NCBI RefSeq assembly: GCF_003574095.1
Contig: NZ_QWLA01000037.1
Span: forward strand, 1 to 33,233
Direction of reading: 5' to 3'
Length of the DNA stretch: 33,233 nucleotides
From: Calidithermus roseus
GTDB lineage: Bacteria; Deinococcota; Deinococci; Deinococcales; Thermaceae
A model generated the notes under the pieces. The model made no database searches, was not told the DNA's origin, and worked only from the letters and a program-made list of their open reading frames with translations. A program made the translations under genes and the position numbers. Positions 6,495-14,709 of this stretch are shown here, in pieces (position 1 is the first letter of the stretch; every line of letters begins with the position of its first letter).

Positions 6495-8483
6495 TCAAAG
6501 AACCCACACCCGGTGGCGGCTCGAGCAGATGAGGGCTCCCCTGGCGAGGCTCAGGCGGTAAGGAGCCGGTTGGGGCGGGCTACTCGAACCCGGTTCGCTA
6601 AGAGTGATCTGTAGCTCTTCCACGAACTCGACTCCGGGGTGACGTTGCAGCAAAGCGTAGAGTTCGGAGACGTGCAGGGCGCGTCCGAAGGGCCAGCCCT
6701 CCCCCCTGGGCCCGCCGGTGAAGGGGTCGAGATAGCTATAGAGTTCGGCTTCAGCCCAGGCCTGCACCTCGGCAGCCAGGGCGGGGTCGGTGGGGCGCAG
6801 GCGGGCTTCCACCGAGACCCACAGCAGTTGCGGCGCACGCACCTCGAGTCGGCTCCCCAGCACCCGGCGGTCCTCGAGGTGCCCCAGTACCGCCGAACGC
6901 AGCTCCGCCGAAAGCGCGAGGTCTTCGGGGGTCAAAAGCCCTTCCCGGCGGCGAAGCTGGGGCAGGATCACCAGCACCACCTCGCCCGGCCTGGGTTCAC
7001 CGGGGCCTGGGGGCTGGGCTCCGGGGGCCAGGCAGCAGGCCCGCGCCACGCCGGGCACCTGGGTCGCCAGGTACTCGTAGTCGTCAGCGGTCACGGCCCG
7101 GTGGCGGGTACGCAGCACCTGGGGCAGGCGCTGCCGGGCGTCCAGGAGGCTCTGGGCATCGGCCCCGCCCACCGCCTCCTGGCGGTTGGTCACCCGCACC
7201 ACGTAGGGCACCGAGGACTTGAGCACGCTGAGGGCGCCTTTGGGCACGTTGCCTCCCACGCCGCCGCCGTACTGGTAGCGCGTGAAGCGCAGCACGCTTC
7301 CCTTGGGCGGGATCTGGCTGAAGCGGTAGACCGAGCCATCGGGCTGCAACAGCGCGGGCCCCAGGGTCACGGTGCCCTCGAGGGGGTCGAGGGTGTAGTG
7401 GCGGTCCTCGGGGCCTGAATCGGCGAAGTCCTCCACCTCCTGCCACAGCTCCAGCGGGCCGCCGGGGGGCTCGACGGTGAGGGTGTCGCGCTGCGGATCG
7501 CGCGGCAGAATGGGAGCGAAGCGCAGCTTGAAGCTCTGTCCCGGCGTGCCCTCGCTCTGGCCCAGGTATTCATTGACGACCGTGGTGGCATGCCGCGCCC
7601 CTACCGTGCCCCCGCGCGACTCGAGGCGAATCCTGCGGATTTCAGGGGAAAGCTTGTACCCTCCCGCGCCCACCTGGGCCTCGGTCAGGCGCACCCGCAG
7701 CCAGTGGGCCGACAACCCCTGGAAGGCCCCCGGCTGCATGGGCGGCAGGTGCAAGATCACCTCGCCGGAGTAGTTGAAGCCCCCGGTGCCGTCGTGCTCG
7801 ACCTCGCAAGGCACCCAGCGACTGACGGGCCCCTGCCAGACCTGCCACTCCACAGGCGGGCGGCGCGGATCCACCCCCACCCCGCCGGCCTCCTCGCACT
7901 CCAGCACCAGCGCCAGCACGTGGTTGGAGTGGTCGTGCTCGAGGGCGATGTAGAAGGCATCGCCCACTTGAGGCTCGGGCGAGAAGAGGGAGATACGCTC
8001 ACCGGGCAGCTCGAGCCGGCGCAAGTCCTGTGGTACCCAGGGATTCTCCTGCTGGCTGGCGGCGAAAAACTGCAATGCCCCCAGCACGCGGGGTGGGCGA
8101 ATGATCAGGTCAACCTCGGTGGTGAAGACGATGGCCGGGCTGGTCTCGGTGCGCACCGTGGCCACCTCGGTCCCCTCGGGGATGAGCAGGTTCTGCTCCA
8201 GGGGCGCGGAGAGGTAAAAGGTCACCGGGGCCCGCGCCGCCCTGGGTGGCTGCAGCTTGACCCCCACTAGCTCCATGAACTGCGCGAGCATCTTGTCGGG
8301 CACCTGGTTCATGCGGTAGAGCACCATGTCGGTCATCCAGGCGAAGAGCTCGATGAGGGCCACGCCGGGGTCGGAGACGTTGTGGTCGGTCCACTCGGGG
8401 CAGTAGTGGGGGATCAGGCGCTTGGCCTGATCGACGATTTCCTGGAAGCGGCGGTCGTCGAGGTTGGGTTTGGGCAAGGGCAC
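6495..8483 (-). CDS. Baseplate assembly protein J-like (Afp11/Pvc11 type)
   Basis: 662 residues. It opens MPLPKPNLDDRRFQEIVDQA, then HYCPEWTDHNVSDPGVALIE and LFAWMTDMVLYRMNQVPDKM, the signature N-terminus of the large putative baseplate proteins of eCIS and phage. The middle holds beta-rich segments, and the last third (TRHRAVTADDYEYLATQVPG, then an about 200-residue block with GEVVLVILPQ) is the baseplate J core. It would form part of the wedge around the spike hub. Afp/PVC carry two long J proteins, whereas only this shorter one is in view. GAGGTGA precedes GTG 8483, 49 bases after the gp25 stop, so both are probably in one transcript. Confidence 0.9.
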   Translation of the reverse strand: MPLPKPNLDDRRFQEIVDQAKRLIPHYCPEWTDHNVSDPGVALIELFAWMTDMVLYRMNQVPDKMLAQFMELVGVKLQPPRAARAPVTFYLSAPLEQNLLIPEGTEVATVRTETSPAIVFTTEVDLIIRPPRVLGALQFFAASQQENPWVPQDLRRLELPGERISLFSPEPQVGDAFYIALEHDHSNHVLALVLECEEAGGVGVDPRRPPVEWQVWQGPVSRWVPCEVEHDGTGGFNYSGEVILHLPPMQPGAFQGLSAHWLRVRLTEAQVGAGGYKLSPEIRRIRLESRGGTVGARHATTVVNEYLGQSEGTPGQSFKLRFAPILPRDPQRDTLTVEPPGGPLELWQEVEDFADSGPEDRHYTLDPLEGTVTLGPALLQPDGSVYRFSQIPPKGSVLRFTRYQYGGGVGGNVPKGALSVLKSSVPYVVRVTNRQEAVGGADAQSLLDARQRLPQVLRTRHRAVTADDYEYLATQVPGVARACCLAPGAQPPGPGEPRPGEVVLVILPQLRRREGLLTPEDLALSAELRSAVLGHLEDRRVLGSRLEVRAPQLLWVSVEARLRPTDPALAAEVQAWAEAELYSYLDPFTGGPRGEGWPFGRALHVSELYALLQRHPGVEFVEELQITLSEPGSSSPPQPAPYRLSLARGALICSSRHRVWVL

Positions 8484-8532
8484 ACATCACCTCAAGGTGT
8501 GGAATTCGCGGCTCGATGCAAAGGCGGCTCGG

Positions 8533-8946
8533 TCAGGGGGCTTGGGGCAATTCACCCGGAATGCGGTAGAAGGGAAAGACCAGCGAGCGCTTGTCGTGGG
8601 TGGCCTTGAGTTCGTAGTGGATGTCGATGAGCATGCGCTCCTCACGCTCGGGGTCAGGACGAACCCGCACCTCCAGCACCGTGATGCGCGGCTCCCACAT
8701 CTTCAGGGCCTCCTCCACGTAGAAGCTGGCCAGCCCCATGGTGGTGGCGTCCATGGGAGCGAACATCAGGTCGTGGATCTGACAGCCGAACTCTGGGCGC
8801 ATCACCCGCTGGCCCTTGGGGGTCAGGAGGATCATGCGGATCGCCTGCTCGATATCGGTCTCGTGACGGGCCAGGGCGATCCGGCCCCGCCTGTCCACCC
8901 CGACCGGGAAAGCCCAGCCTACTCCAAGAAAGTCACTATCGCTCAT
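8533..8946 (-). CDS. gp25/GPW-type baseplate wedge protein
   Basis: The 137-residue product has the gp25-like pattern: FLGVGWAFPVGVDRRGRIAL, then HETDIEQAIRMILLTPKGQR and VMRPEFGCQIHDLMFAP, ending in LEVRVRPDPEREERMLIDIH. The LLTPKGQRVMRPEFG block is the family's core. The protein is a baseplate wedge component that helps nucleate the sheath in T4, T6SS and eCIS. GAGGAG lies four bases before ATG 8946. It is the first gene of the eCIS run in this window, upstream of the J-like protein, an ordinary pairing. Confidence 0.92.
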   Translation of the reverse strand: MSDSDFLGVGWAFPVGVDRRGRIALARHETDIEQAIRMILLTPKGQRVMRPEFGCQIHDLMFAPMDATTMGLASFYVEEALKMWEPRITVLEVRVRPDPEREERMLIDIHYELKATHDKRSLVFPFYRIPGELPQAP

Positions 8947-8965
8947 GCGCTCCTCGTTCCAAGAT

Positions 8966-8977
8966 TCTATACTCGAG
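8966..8977 (-). promoter_or_regulatory. Possible -10 element for the eCIS operon
   Basis: On the minus strand a GAGTATAGAATC sequence lies about 25 bases upstream of the gp25 start, giving a TATAGA/TAGAAT -10 match. No good -35 is visible at 16-18 bases. The region to the terminator at 9076 holds no gene. Confidence 0.3.
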
Positions 8978-9075
8978 CAAATCCAAAAATGGAACCCTTG
9001 TAAGAAAATCGCCGTCCAGGAGGCAGTTTTAGACCCCTATAACTCTCGCAATAGTTCCCGAAAGCTAAAGCAGTA

Positions 9076-9098
9076 GCCCCCGGCGCTCTGCCGGGGGC
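9076..9098 (-). terminator. Strong hairpin terminator after the secreted-protein gene
   Basis: A perfect 9-bp stem (GCCCCCGGC / GCCGGGGGC) with a five-base loop lies 21 bases beyond the stop of the gene at 9120-9554. On the minus strand TACTGCTTT follows, a weak T-rich tail. It should isolate that gene from the eCIS promoter region. Confidence 0.75.
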
Positions 9099-9119
9099 GG
9101 GAAGGCTCGAGGATTGTTC

Positions 9120-9554
9120 TCAGTAATCCTCGAGAATCAAAATCGCTGCGTAGCCGTCGGAGTCGGGCATCTTGGCAGCGGTGAGGGTGATCTCCACCAC
9201 GCCACCATCGGAGGTGAACTCGTGCTCGACTTGCGTAGTGTCGGGATCGCTCTCCTTGAAGATGGCCTCGCCATTTTCGTAAGCCATCTCGACGTCCACG
9301 TCCTGCATCACCTCTTCGTCGGTAACGACGATGATCTTGTAGTCGGTGTCCTTGAGGGTCTCGAAGGAGTAGGTGAAGCTGTCTTCCTCTTCGGAGAAGA
9401 GGAAGCTCACGGTCTGCACCAGTGTCAGGCCGGAATCGTCGTTTTCCAAGGCTTCGCGGGCGATGTCAAAAATCCTCGCAGCCGTGTGGGTCGCGACCAC
9501 CCAGCCACTCAACGCCATTACCAATGCCAAGCTCAGTATCCGAAATGTAAGCAT
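9120..9554 (-). CDS. Small secreted acidic protein, unknown function
   Basis: A 144-residue product that I do not recognise. Residues 1-26 (MLTFRILSLALVMALSGWVV...) are a signal peptide or membrane anchor with cleavage likely after THTAA. The rest is strongly acidic (for instance FSEEEDSFTYSFETLKDTDY and VTDEEVMQDVDVEMAYENGE) with alternating hydrophobic residues suggesting a beta-rich fold. No Cys or known motif is visible. GGAGG precedes ATG 9554 by eight bases. It is monocistronic, bounded by the terminator at 9076-9098 on one side and the divergent leu control region on the other. It could belong with the eCIS or be an independent envelope protein. Confidence 0.7.
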   Translation of the reverse strand: MLTFRILSLALVMALSGWVVATHTAARIFDIAREALENDDSGLTLVQTVSFLFSEEEDSFTYSFETLKDTDYKIIVVTDEEVMQDVDVEMAYENGEAIFKESDPDTTQVEHEFTSDGGVVEITLTAAKMPDSDGYAAILILEDY

Positions 9555-9749
9555 GTGTTTGCCTCCAGGGTTTGCTTAGCAGACCCAGAATTTGCCGGCG
9601 CCTGCAATGCCTCACGCCCCCCATTCCGAGTTGCTCACGCATAATACTTCATCTGCCGCATCCTGCCGGTTCAAACCCGTACCCCCCCGCTCCTGAGCGA
9701 CCCCAGATGGAAGCTTTTACTGATCCATAGGGGCTTAGCCTGATCTCCC

Positions 9750-9779
9750 TTGACGTTTTGGTATACCAAAAGCTATACT
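9750..9779 (+). promoter_or_regulatory. Promoter of the leu operon
   Basis: TTGACG at 9750-9755 and TATACT at 9774-9779 are separated by 18 bases. The start of transcription is predicted at about 9786-9788, which is at the ATG of the leader peptide, so the leader would be read from a leaderless end. The upstream gap (9555-9749) holds no gene. Confidence 0.75.
9756..9771. promoter_or_regulatory. Perfect 16-bp palindromic operator between -35 and -10
   Basis: TTTTGGTATACCAAAA fills nearly the whole spacer of the leu promoter. A dimeric repressor bound here would block RNA polymerase. The TGGTATACCA core resembles sites of GntR/FadR-type regulators (inference); the regulator itself is not encoded in this window. 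Confidence 0.65.
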
Positions 9780-9787
9780 TTAGCCCA

Positions 9788-9841
9788 ATGCGCCACCGGA
9801 TTGGACTCCTAAACCTAAACCCACCGACCCCGTGGGCTTAG
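9788..9841 (+). CDS. leu operon leader peptide
   Basis: A 17-residue reading frame, [17 protein letters not shown], begins at the predicted transcription start and ends in TAG at 9839-9841. Codons 7, 8 and 10 are leucine (CTC, CTA, CTA); CTA is rare in this GC-rich genome, so translation should slow when leucyl-tRNA is short. The last part of the frame lies within a hairpin (9814-9842), and a terminator-type hairpin with six T follows at 9861-9888, before leuC. This is the classic layout of transcription attenuation, in which a ribosome stalled at the Leu codons prevents the first hairpin and favours read-through. The antiterminator is not certain: CCCCG in the first loop can pair with CGGGG of the terminator arm. 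Too short for normal gene calling. Confidence 0.72.
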   Translation: MRHRIGLLNLNPPTPWA

Positions 9842-9842
9842 G
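9814..9842 (+). promoter_or_regulatory. Pause/protector hairpin over the Leu codons of the leader
   Basis: CCTAAACCCAC (9814-9824) pairs with GTGGGCTTAGG (9832-9842) over 11 positions with one A-C mismatch and a seven-base loop. It covers the third Leu codon and the leader stop, so a ribosome stalled at the Leu codons would stop it forming. Confidence 0.6.
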
Positions 9843-9860
9843 TGCGATCCAGCGCTGCGG

Positions 9861-9888
9861 CTTCCGGGGAATTCCTCGGGAGTTTTTT
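9861..9888 (+). terminator. Attenuator terminator upstream of leuC
   Basis: CTTCCGGGG (9861-9869) pairs with CCTCGGGAG (9874-9882) over nine pairs including two G-T pairs, around an AATT loop, and six T follow directly (9883-9888). It is an intrinsic terminator located between the leader peptide and the leuC ribosome binding site. Confidence 0.75.
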
Positions 9889-9920
9889 GCGCCGTGTCAG
9901 GGCGCGGGAGGTTAGTGAAA

Positions 9921-11345
9921 ATGGGAAAAAGCCTGTACGAAAAGGTCTGGGAAGCCCACGCCATCAGGACGCTGCCCAACGGTCAGACCCAGCTTTTCAT
10001 CGACACTCACCTCATCCACGAGGTCACCTCGCCCCAGGCTTTCGGCATGCTCAAGGATCTGGGGCTCAAGGTACGCTTCCCCGAGCGTACCTTCGCCACG
10101 GTGGACCACATCGTGCCGACGCACAGCTTGCTCGAGCCCTTCGCCGACCCCCAAGCCGACGAGATGATCCGGAAGCTGCGAGAGAACGTGCGTGAGCACG
10201 GCATCACCTTCTTCGACGTGACCAGCGGCCTGCAGGGCATCGTCCACGTGATCGGGCCCGAGCAGGGCATCACCCAACCGGGCATGACCATCGCCTGTGG
10301 CGACTCCCACACCTCCACCCACGGGGCCTTCGGCGCCATCGCCTTCGGCATCGGCACCACCCAGGTGCGCGACGTGCTGGCGACGCAGACTTTGGCCATG
10401 GGCAAGCTCAAGGTGCGGCGCATCAACGTCGAGGGCAAGCTGCGACCCGGCGTGTACGCCAAGGACGTGATCTTGCACATCATCAAGGTGTTGGGCGTCA
10501 ACGGCGGCATCGGCTACGCCTACGAGTACGGTGGCAGCGTCCTCGAGGGCTTCAGCATGGAAGAGCGCATGACCGTGTGCAACATGAGCATCGAAGGCGG
10601 GGCACGCTGCGGCTACGTCAACCCCGACCAGACCACCTTCGACTACCTCAAAGGCCGCCCCTATGTGCCCAAGGGGGCCGAATGGGACGCGGCAGTCGAG
10701 CGCTGGAAGGCCCTGGCCTCCGACCCCGACGCCCACTACGACGACGTGGTGAACATCAAAGCCGAGGACATCGCCCCTACCGCGACCTGGGGCATCAACC
10801 CCGGCCAGGGCTGCGCCATCACCGACCGGGTGCCCGACCCCGCCCTCTACCCCGAGGCCGAGCGGCCAGGGCTTCTGGAGGCCCTGGCCCACATGAAGCT
10901 CCGGCCCGGCCAGCCCATCAAGGGCGTGAAGGTGGAGGTGGCCTTCCTGGGAAGCTGTACCAATGGGCGCATCTCCGACTTCCGCGAGGTAGCGAAGTAC
11001 CTCAAGGGCCGCAAGGTGGCTCCCGGCGTGCGGGCCATCGCGGTGCCGGGCTCACAGGTAGTAGCCCGGCAGTGCGAGGAAGAGGGCATCGCCGAGATCT
11101 TCCGCGAGGCCGGCTTCGAGTGGCGGGGAGCGGGCTGCTCGATGTGCCTGGCGATGAACCCGGACAAGCTCATCGGTGACGAGCTGTGCGCCTCGAGCTC
11201 CAACCGCAACTTCAAGGGGCGACAGGGCTCGGCCACGGGCCGCACGGTGCTGATGAGCCCGGTGATGGTGGCTGCAGCGGCGGTGACGGGAGAGATCAGC
11301 GATGCACGCGAGGTGTTCGGCGTGGGAGAGCTGGTAGGAGCATAA
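9921..11345 (+). CDS. leuC: 3-isopropylmalate dehydratase large subunit
   Basis: A 474-residue LeuC: with LeuD it isomerises 2-isopropylmalate to 3-isopropylmalate in leucine synthesis. It begins [20 protein letters not shown] as usual. [20 protein letters not shown] is the aconitase-family signature, and [11 protein letters not shown] with [13 protein letters not shown] supplies the three cysteines of the [4Fe-4S] cluster. I chose ATG 9921 because GGGAGG lies nine bases upstream; an upstream GTG at 9894 would make a longer protein whose extra residues do not fit the family, and GTG 9915 is too close to the ribosome site. It is the first structural gene after the attenuator. Length agrees with the bacterial large-subunit family. 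Confidence 0.96.
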   Translation: MGKSLYEKVWEAHAIRTLPNGQTQLFIDTHLIHEVTSPQAFGMLKDLGLKVRFPERTFATVDHIVPTHSLLEPFADPQADEMIRKLRENVREHGITFFDVTSGLQGIVHVIGPEQGITQPGMTIACGDSHTSTHGAFGAIAFGIGTTQVRDVLATQTLAMGKLKVRRINVEGKLRPGVYAKDVILHIIKVLGVNGGIGYAYEYGGSVLEGFSMEERMTVCNMSIEGGARCGYVNPDQTTFDYLKGRPYVPKGAEWDAAVERWKALASDPDAHYDDVVNIKAEDIAPTATWGINPGQGCAITDRVPDPALYPEAERPGLLEALAHMKLRPGQPIKGVKVEVAFLGSCTNGRISDFREVAKYLKGRKVAPGVRAIAVPGSQVVARQCEEEGIAEIFREAGFEWRGAGCSMCLAMNPDKLIGDELCASSSNRNFKGRQGSATGRTVLMSPVMVAAAAVTGEISDAREVFGVGELVGA

Positions 11346-11387
11346 GCACAAAACGGCTTATCAGCGTGCGACGGAAGGAGCACATTA

Positions 11388-13110
<1,723 letters not shown>

Positions 13111-13141
13111 GAGTAGTCTTGGACTTGAGAGGTGGCTGCGG

Positions 13142-13888
13142 ATGAACCTGCACGGTAAGACCTTCATCATCACGGGAGCCAGCCGGGGCATCGGCGAGGC
13201 CCTGGCGCTGGAGATGGCCAAAGCCGGGGCCAACTTGGTCCTGGGCGCTCGCAATCAGGTGGCGCTGGAGTTCGTGCGCGACCGGGTGCGCGAACTGGGC
13301 GTGCAGGTAGTCGCGGTGGCCGGAAGCGCGGCCAGCGACGCGGTAGCGCGGCAGATGGTGCAGGCGGCGCTCGAGCTGGGCCACTTCAAGGGTTTTGTCC
13401 ACAACGCCGGAATCCTCAACGCCGGGCCACTGGTCTACGAGCTCGTGGAAGCCCGGTACGACGAGATCCTCGAGTCCAACGTCAAGGGCGGCTACCAACT
13501 TGCCCGCCACGCCTATCCCCACCTGCTGCGCCAGGAAGGCAGCGTGGCGGTCTTCCTGGGTTCGGGCGCGGCAGAGCACAACGTCCCCGGCATGGGCATC
13601 TACGCCATCGCCAAGGCCGCCGAGGAGCACCTGGCTCGCCAGCTGGCCGTCGAGGCCCCCGACGTCATCTGCTTTATCTACCGACCGGGCATCGTGGAAA
13701 CGGACTACACCCGGCAGCTCATCGAGGCCGAAGGCGGTGGCGCGAGCGTGGTGCGGCCCCTGTTCAAGAGCTACGTCGCGCAGGGCCAGGTCATCAGCGC
13801 CGAGCAGTCGGCCAGGGCTTTGGTGCGCATCCTCGAGGGCAACCCCCGCAAGTACCACGGCAGAGTCGCTACCTGGGAGAGTATCTAA
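13142..13888 (+). CDS. Short-chain dehydrogenase/reductase, copy 1
   Basis: A 248-residue classical SDR. TGASRGIGEALALEMAKAGA forms the nucleotide-binding loop, followed by GARN, an HNAGILNAGP segment (NAG motif), a VFLGSGAAE strand with the serine, and YAIAKAA supplying the Tyr and Lys of the catalytic YxxxK. PGIVETDYT follows as usual. The substrate cannot be told from sequence. GAGAGGTGG precedes ATG 13142, and the next gene, a clear paralogue, starts two bases after its stop, so they arose by tandem duplication. Sitting between leuB and ilvD suggests co-expression with branched-chain amino-acid synthesis, though no step of that pathway is known to need it. Confidence 0.88.
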   Translation: MNLHGKTFIITGASRGIGEALALEMAKAGANLVLGARNQVALEFVRDRVRELGVQVVAVAGSAASDAVARQMVQAALELGHFKGFVHNAGILNAGPLVYELVEARYDEILESNVKGGYQLARHAYPHLLRQEGSVAVFLGSGAAEHNVPGMGIYAIAKAAEEHLARQLAVEAPDVICFIYRPGIVETDYTRQLIEAEGGGASVVRPLFKSYVAQGQVISAEQSARALVRILEGNPRKYHGRVATWESI

Positions 13889-13889
13889 A

Positions 13890-14624
13890 TTGAGCCTCAA
13901 GCAGCAAACCTGGATCCTCACCGGAGCTAGCCGGGGTATCGGACGGGCTGTGGCCCTGGAGCTGGCCCACGCCGGGGCCAACCTGGTGCTGGGTGCGAGG
14001 AACCCGCAGGCGCTCGAGGCCGTCGCCCAGGAGTGCCGGGCCCTGGGCGTGCAAGCCAAGAGCGTGGCGGGCGATGCCGCTTTAGATCAGACCGCGCAGT
14101 TTCTGGTCAAGGCGGCCAAGGTGATCGGGAACTTCGCCGGTTTCATCCACAACGCCGGGGTTCTGCACCCTGGCCCCACCCTCTGGGAGCTGAGCGAGGC
14201 CCAGTTCGACGAGGTGTTCGGCGCCAACGTCAAAGCCGCCTTCCAGCTCGCCCGCTACGCCTACCCCAACCTGATCCGGCGAGGGGGTGGGGTCGCGGTG
14301 TTCGTGGGCTCCGGAGCGGCCAAGCGCAACGTCGCGGGCTGGGGCGCTTACGGCGCGGCCAAGGCCGCTGAGCACTACCTAGCTGCCCAGCTCGCCCTCG
14401 AGGAGCCCCGGATCACCTGCTTCGTCTACAGCCCCGGCCCTGTAGACACCGACATGCAGCGTCAGGGCCGCGAAGCCCCAGGTCCCATTGCCACGATGTT
14501 CCAGGGCTTCAAGGAACAAGGCCACCTGCTCTCGCCCGAGCAAAGCGCCAGGGCGCTGGTGCGGCTGCTCCAGACTGATCCCCATCGCTTCCACGGTAAG
14601 ATAGCCACGTATAACGATGCCTAA
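13890..14624 (+). CDS. Short-chain dehydrogenase/reductase, copy 2
   Basis: A 244-residue classical SDR starting at TTG 13890 (LSLKQQTWILTGASRGIGRA), with GGGAGAG inside the end of copy 1 as ribosome site. TGASRGIG, GARNPQALE, HNAGVLHPGP, VFVGSGAAK, YGAAKAA and SPGPVDTDM line up block by block with copy 1. Catalytic Tyr and Lys are kept. The last 30 residues (LSPEQSARALVRLLQTDPHR) match too. The long reading frame that begins at 13395 is an artefact from reading through copy 1 in another phase. Translation is probably coupled to copy 1. Function and substrate remain unknown. Confidence 0.87.
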   Translation: MSLKQQTWILTGASRGIGRAVALELAHAGANLVLGARNPQALEAVAQECRALGVQAKSVAGDAALDQTAQFLVKAAKVIGNFAGFIHNAGVLHPGPTLWELSEAQFDEVFGANVKAAFQLARYAYPNLIRRGGGVAVFVGSGAAKRNVAGWGAYGAAKAAEHYLAAQLALEEPRITCFVYSPGPVDTDMQRQGREAPGPIATMFQGFKEQGHLLSPEQSARALVRLLQTDPHRFHGKIATYNDA

Positions 14625-14626
14625 TG

Positions 14627-14695
14627 TCACGCGTCATACGTCCTACGCCTCGAAAGCCATAGCCCGCGTACGACGTTCGACGCAAGACCTACGAC
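14627..14695. repeat. CGTACGAC-type interspersed repeat, inverted pair, between SDR copy 2 and ilvD
   Basis: The gap holds GTCATACGTCCTACGCC in one orientation and GCGTACGACGTTCGACG with GACCTACGAC in the other. These are the same family as at 12001-12045 and 28928-28950, here as an imperfect inverted pair able to form a stem. GGAGGT for ilvD follows. Confidence 0.55.
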
Positions 14696-14709
14696 ACACC
14701 GGAGGTTTC

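Noticed and set aside
9894-9920. leuC start at GTG 9894
   Set aside because: It lies upstream of the ribosome site, and the protein fits the family from ATG 9921.
13395-13889. Start of SDR copy 2 at 13395
   Set aside because: Reads through copy 1 in another phase; TTG 13890 gives the normal SDR N-terminus.
14617-14709. ilvD start at 14617
   Set aside because: This stretch is repeat sequence and overlaps the end of SDR copy 2; the ATG 14710 has a good ribosome site.
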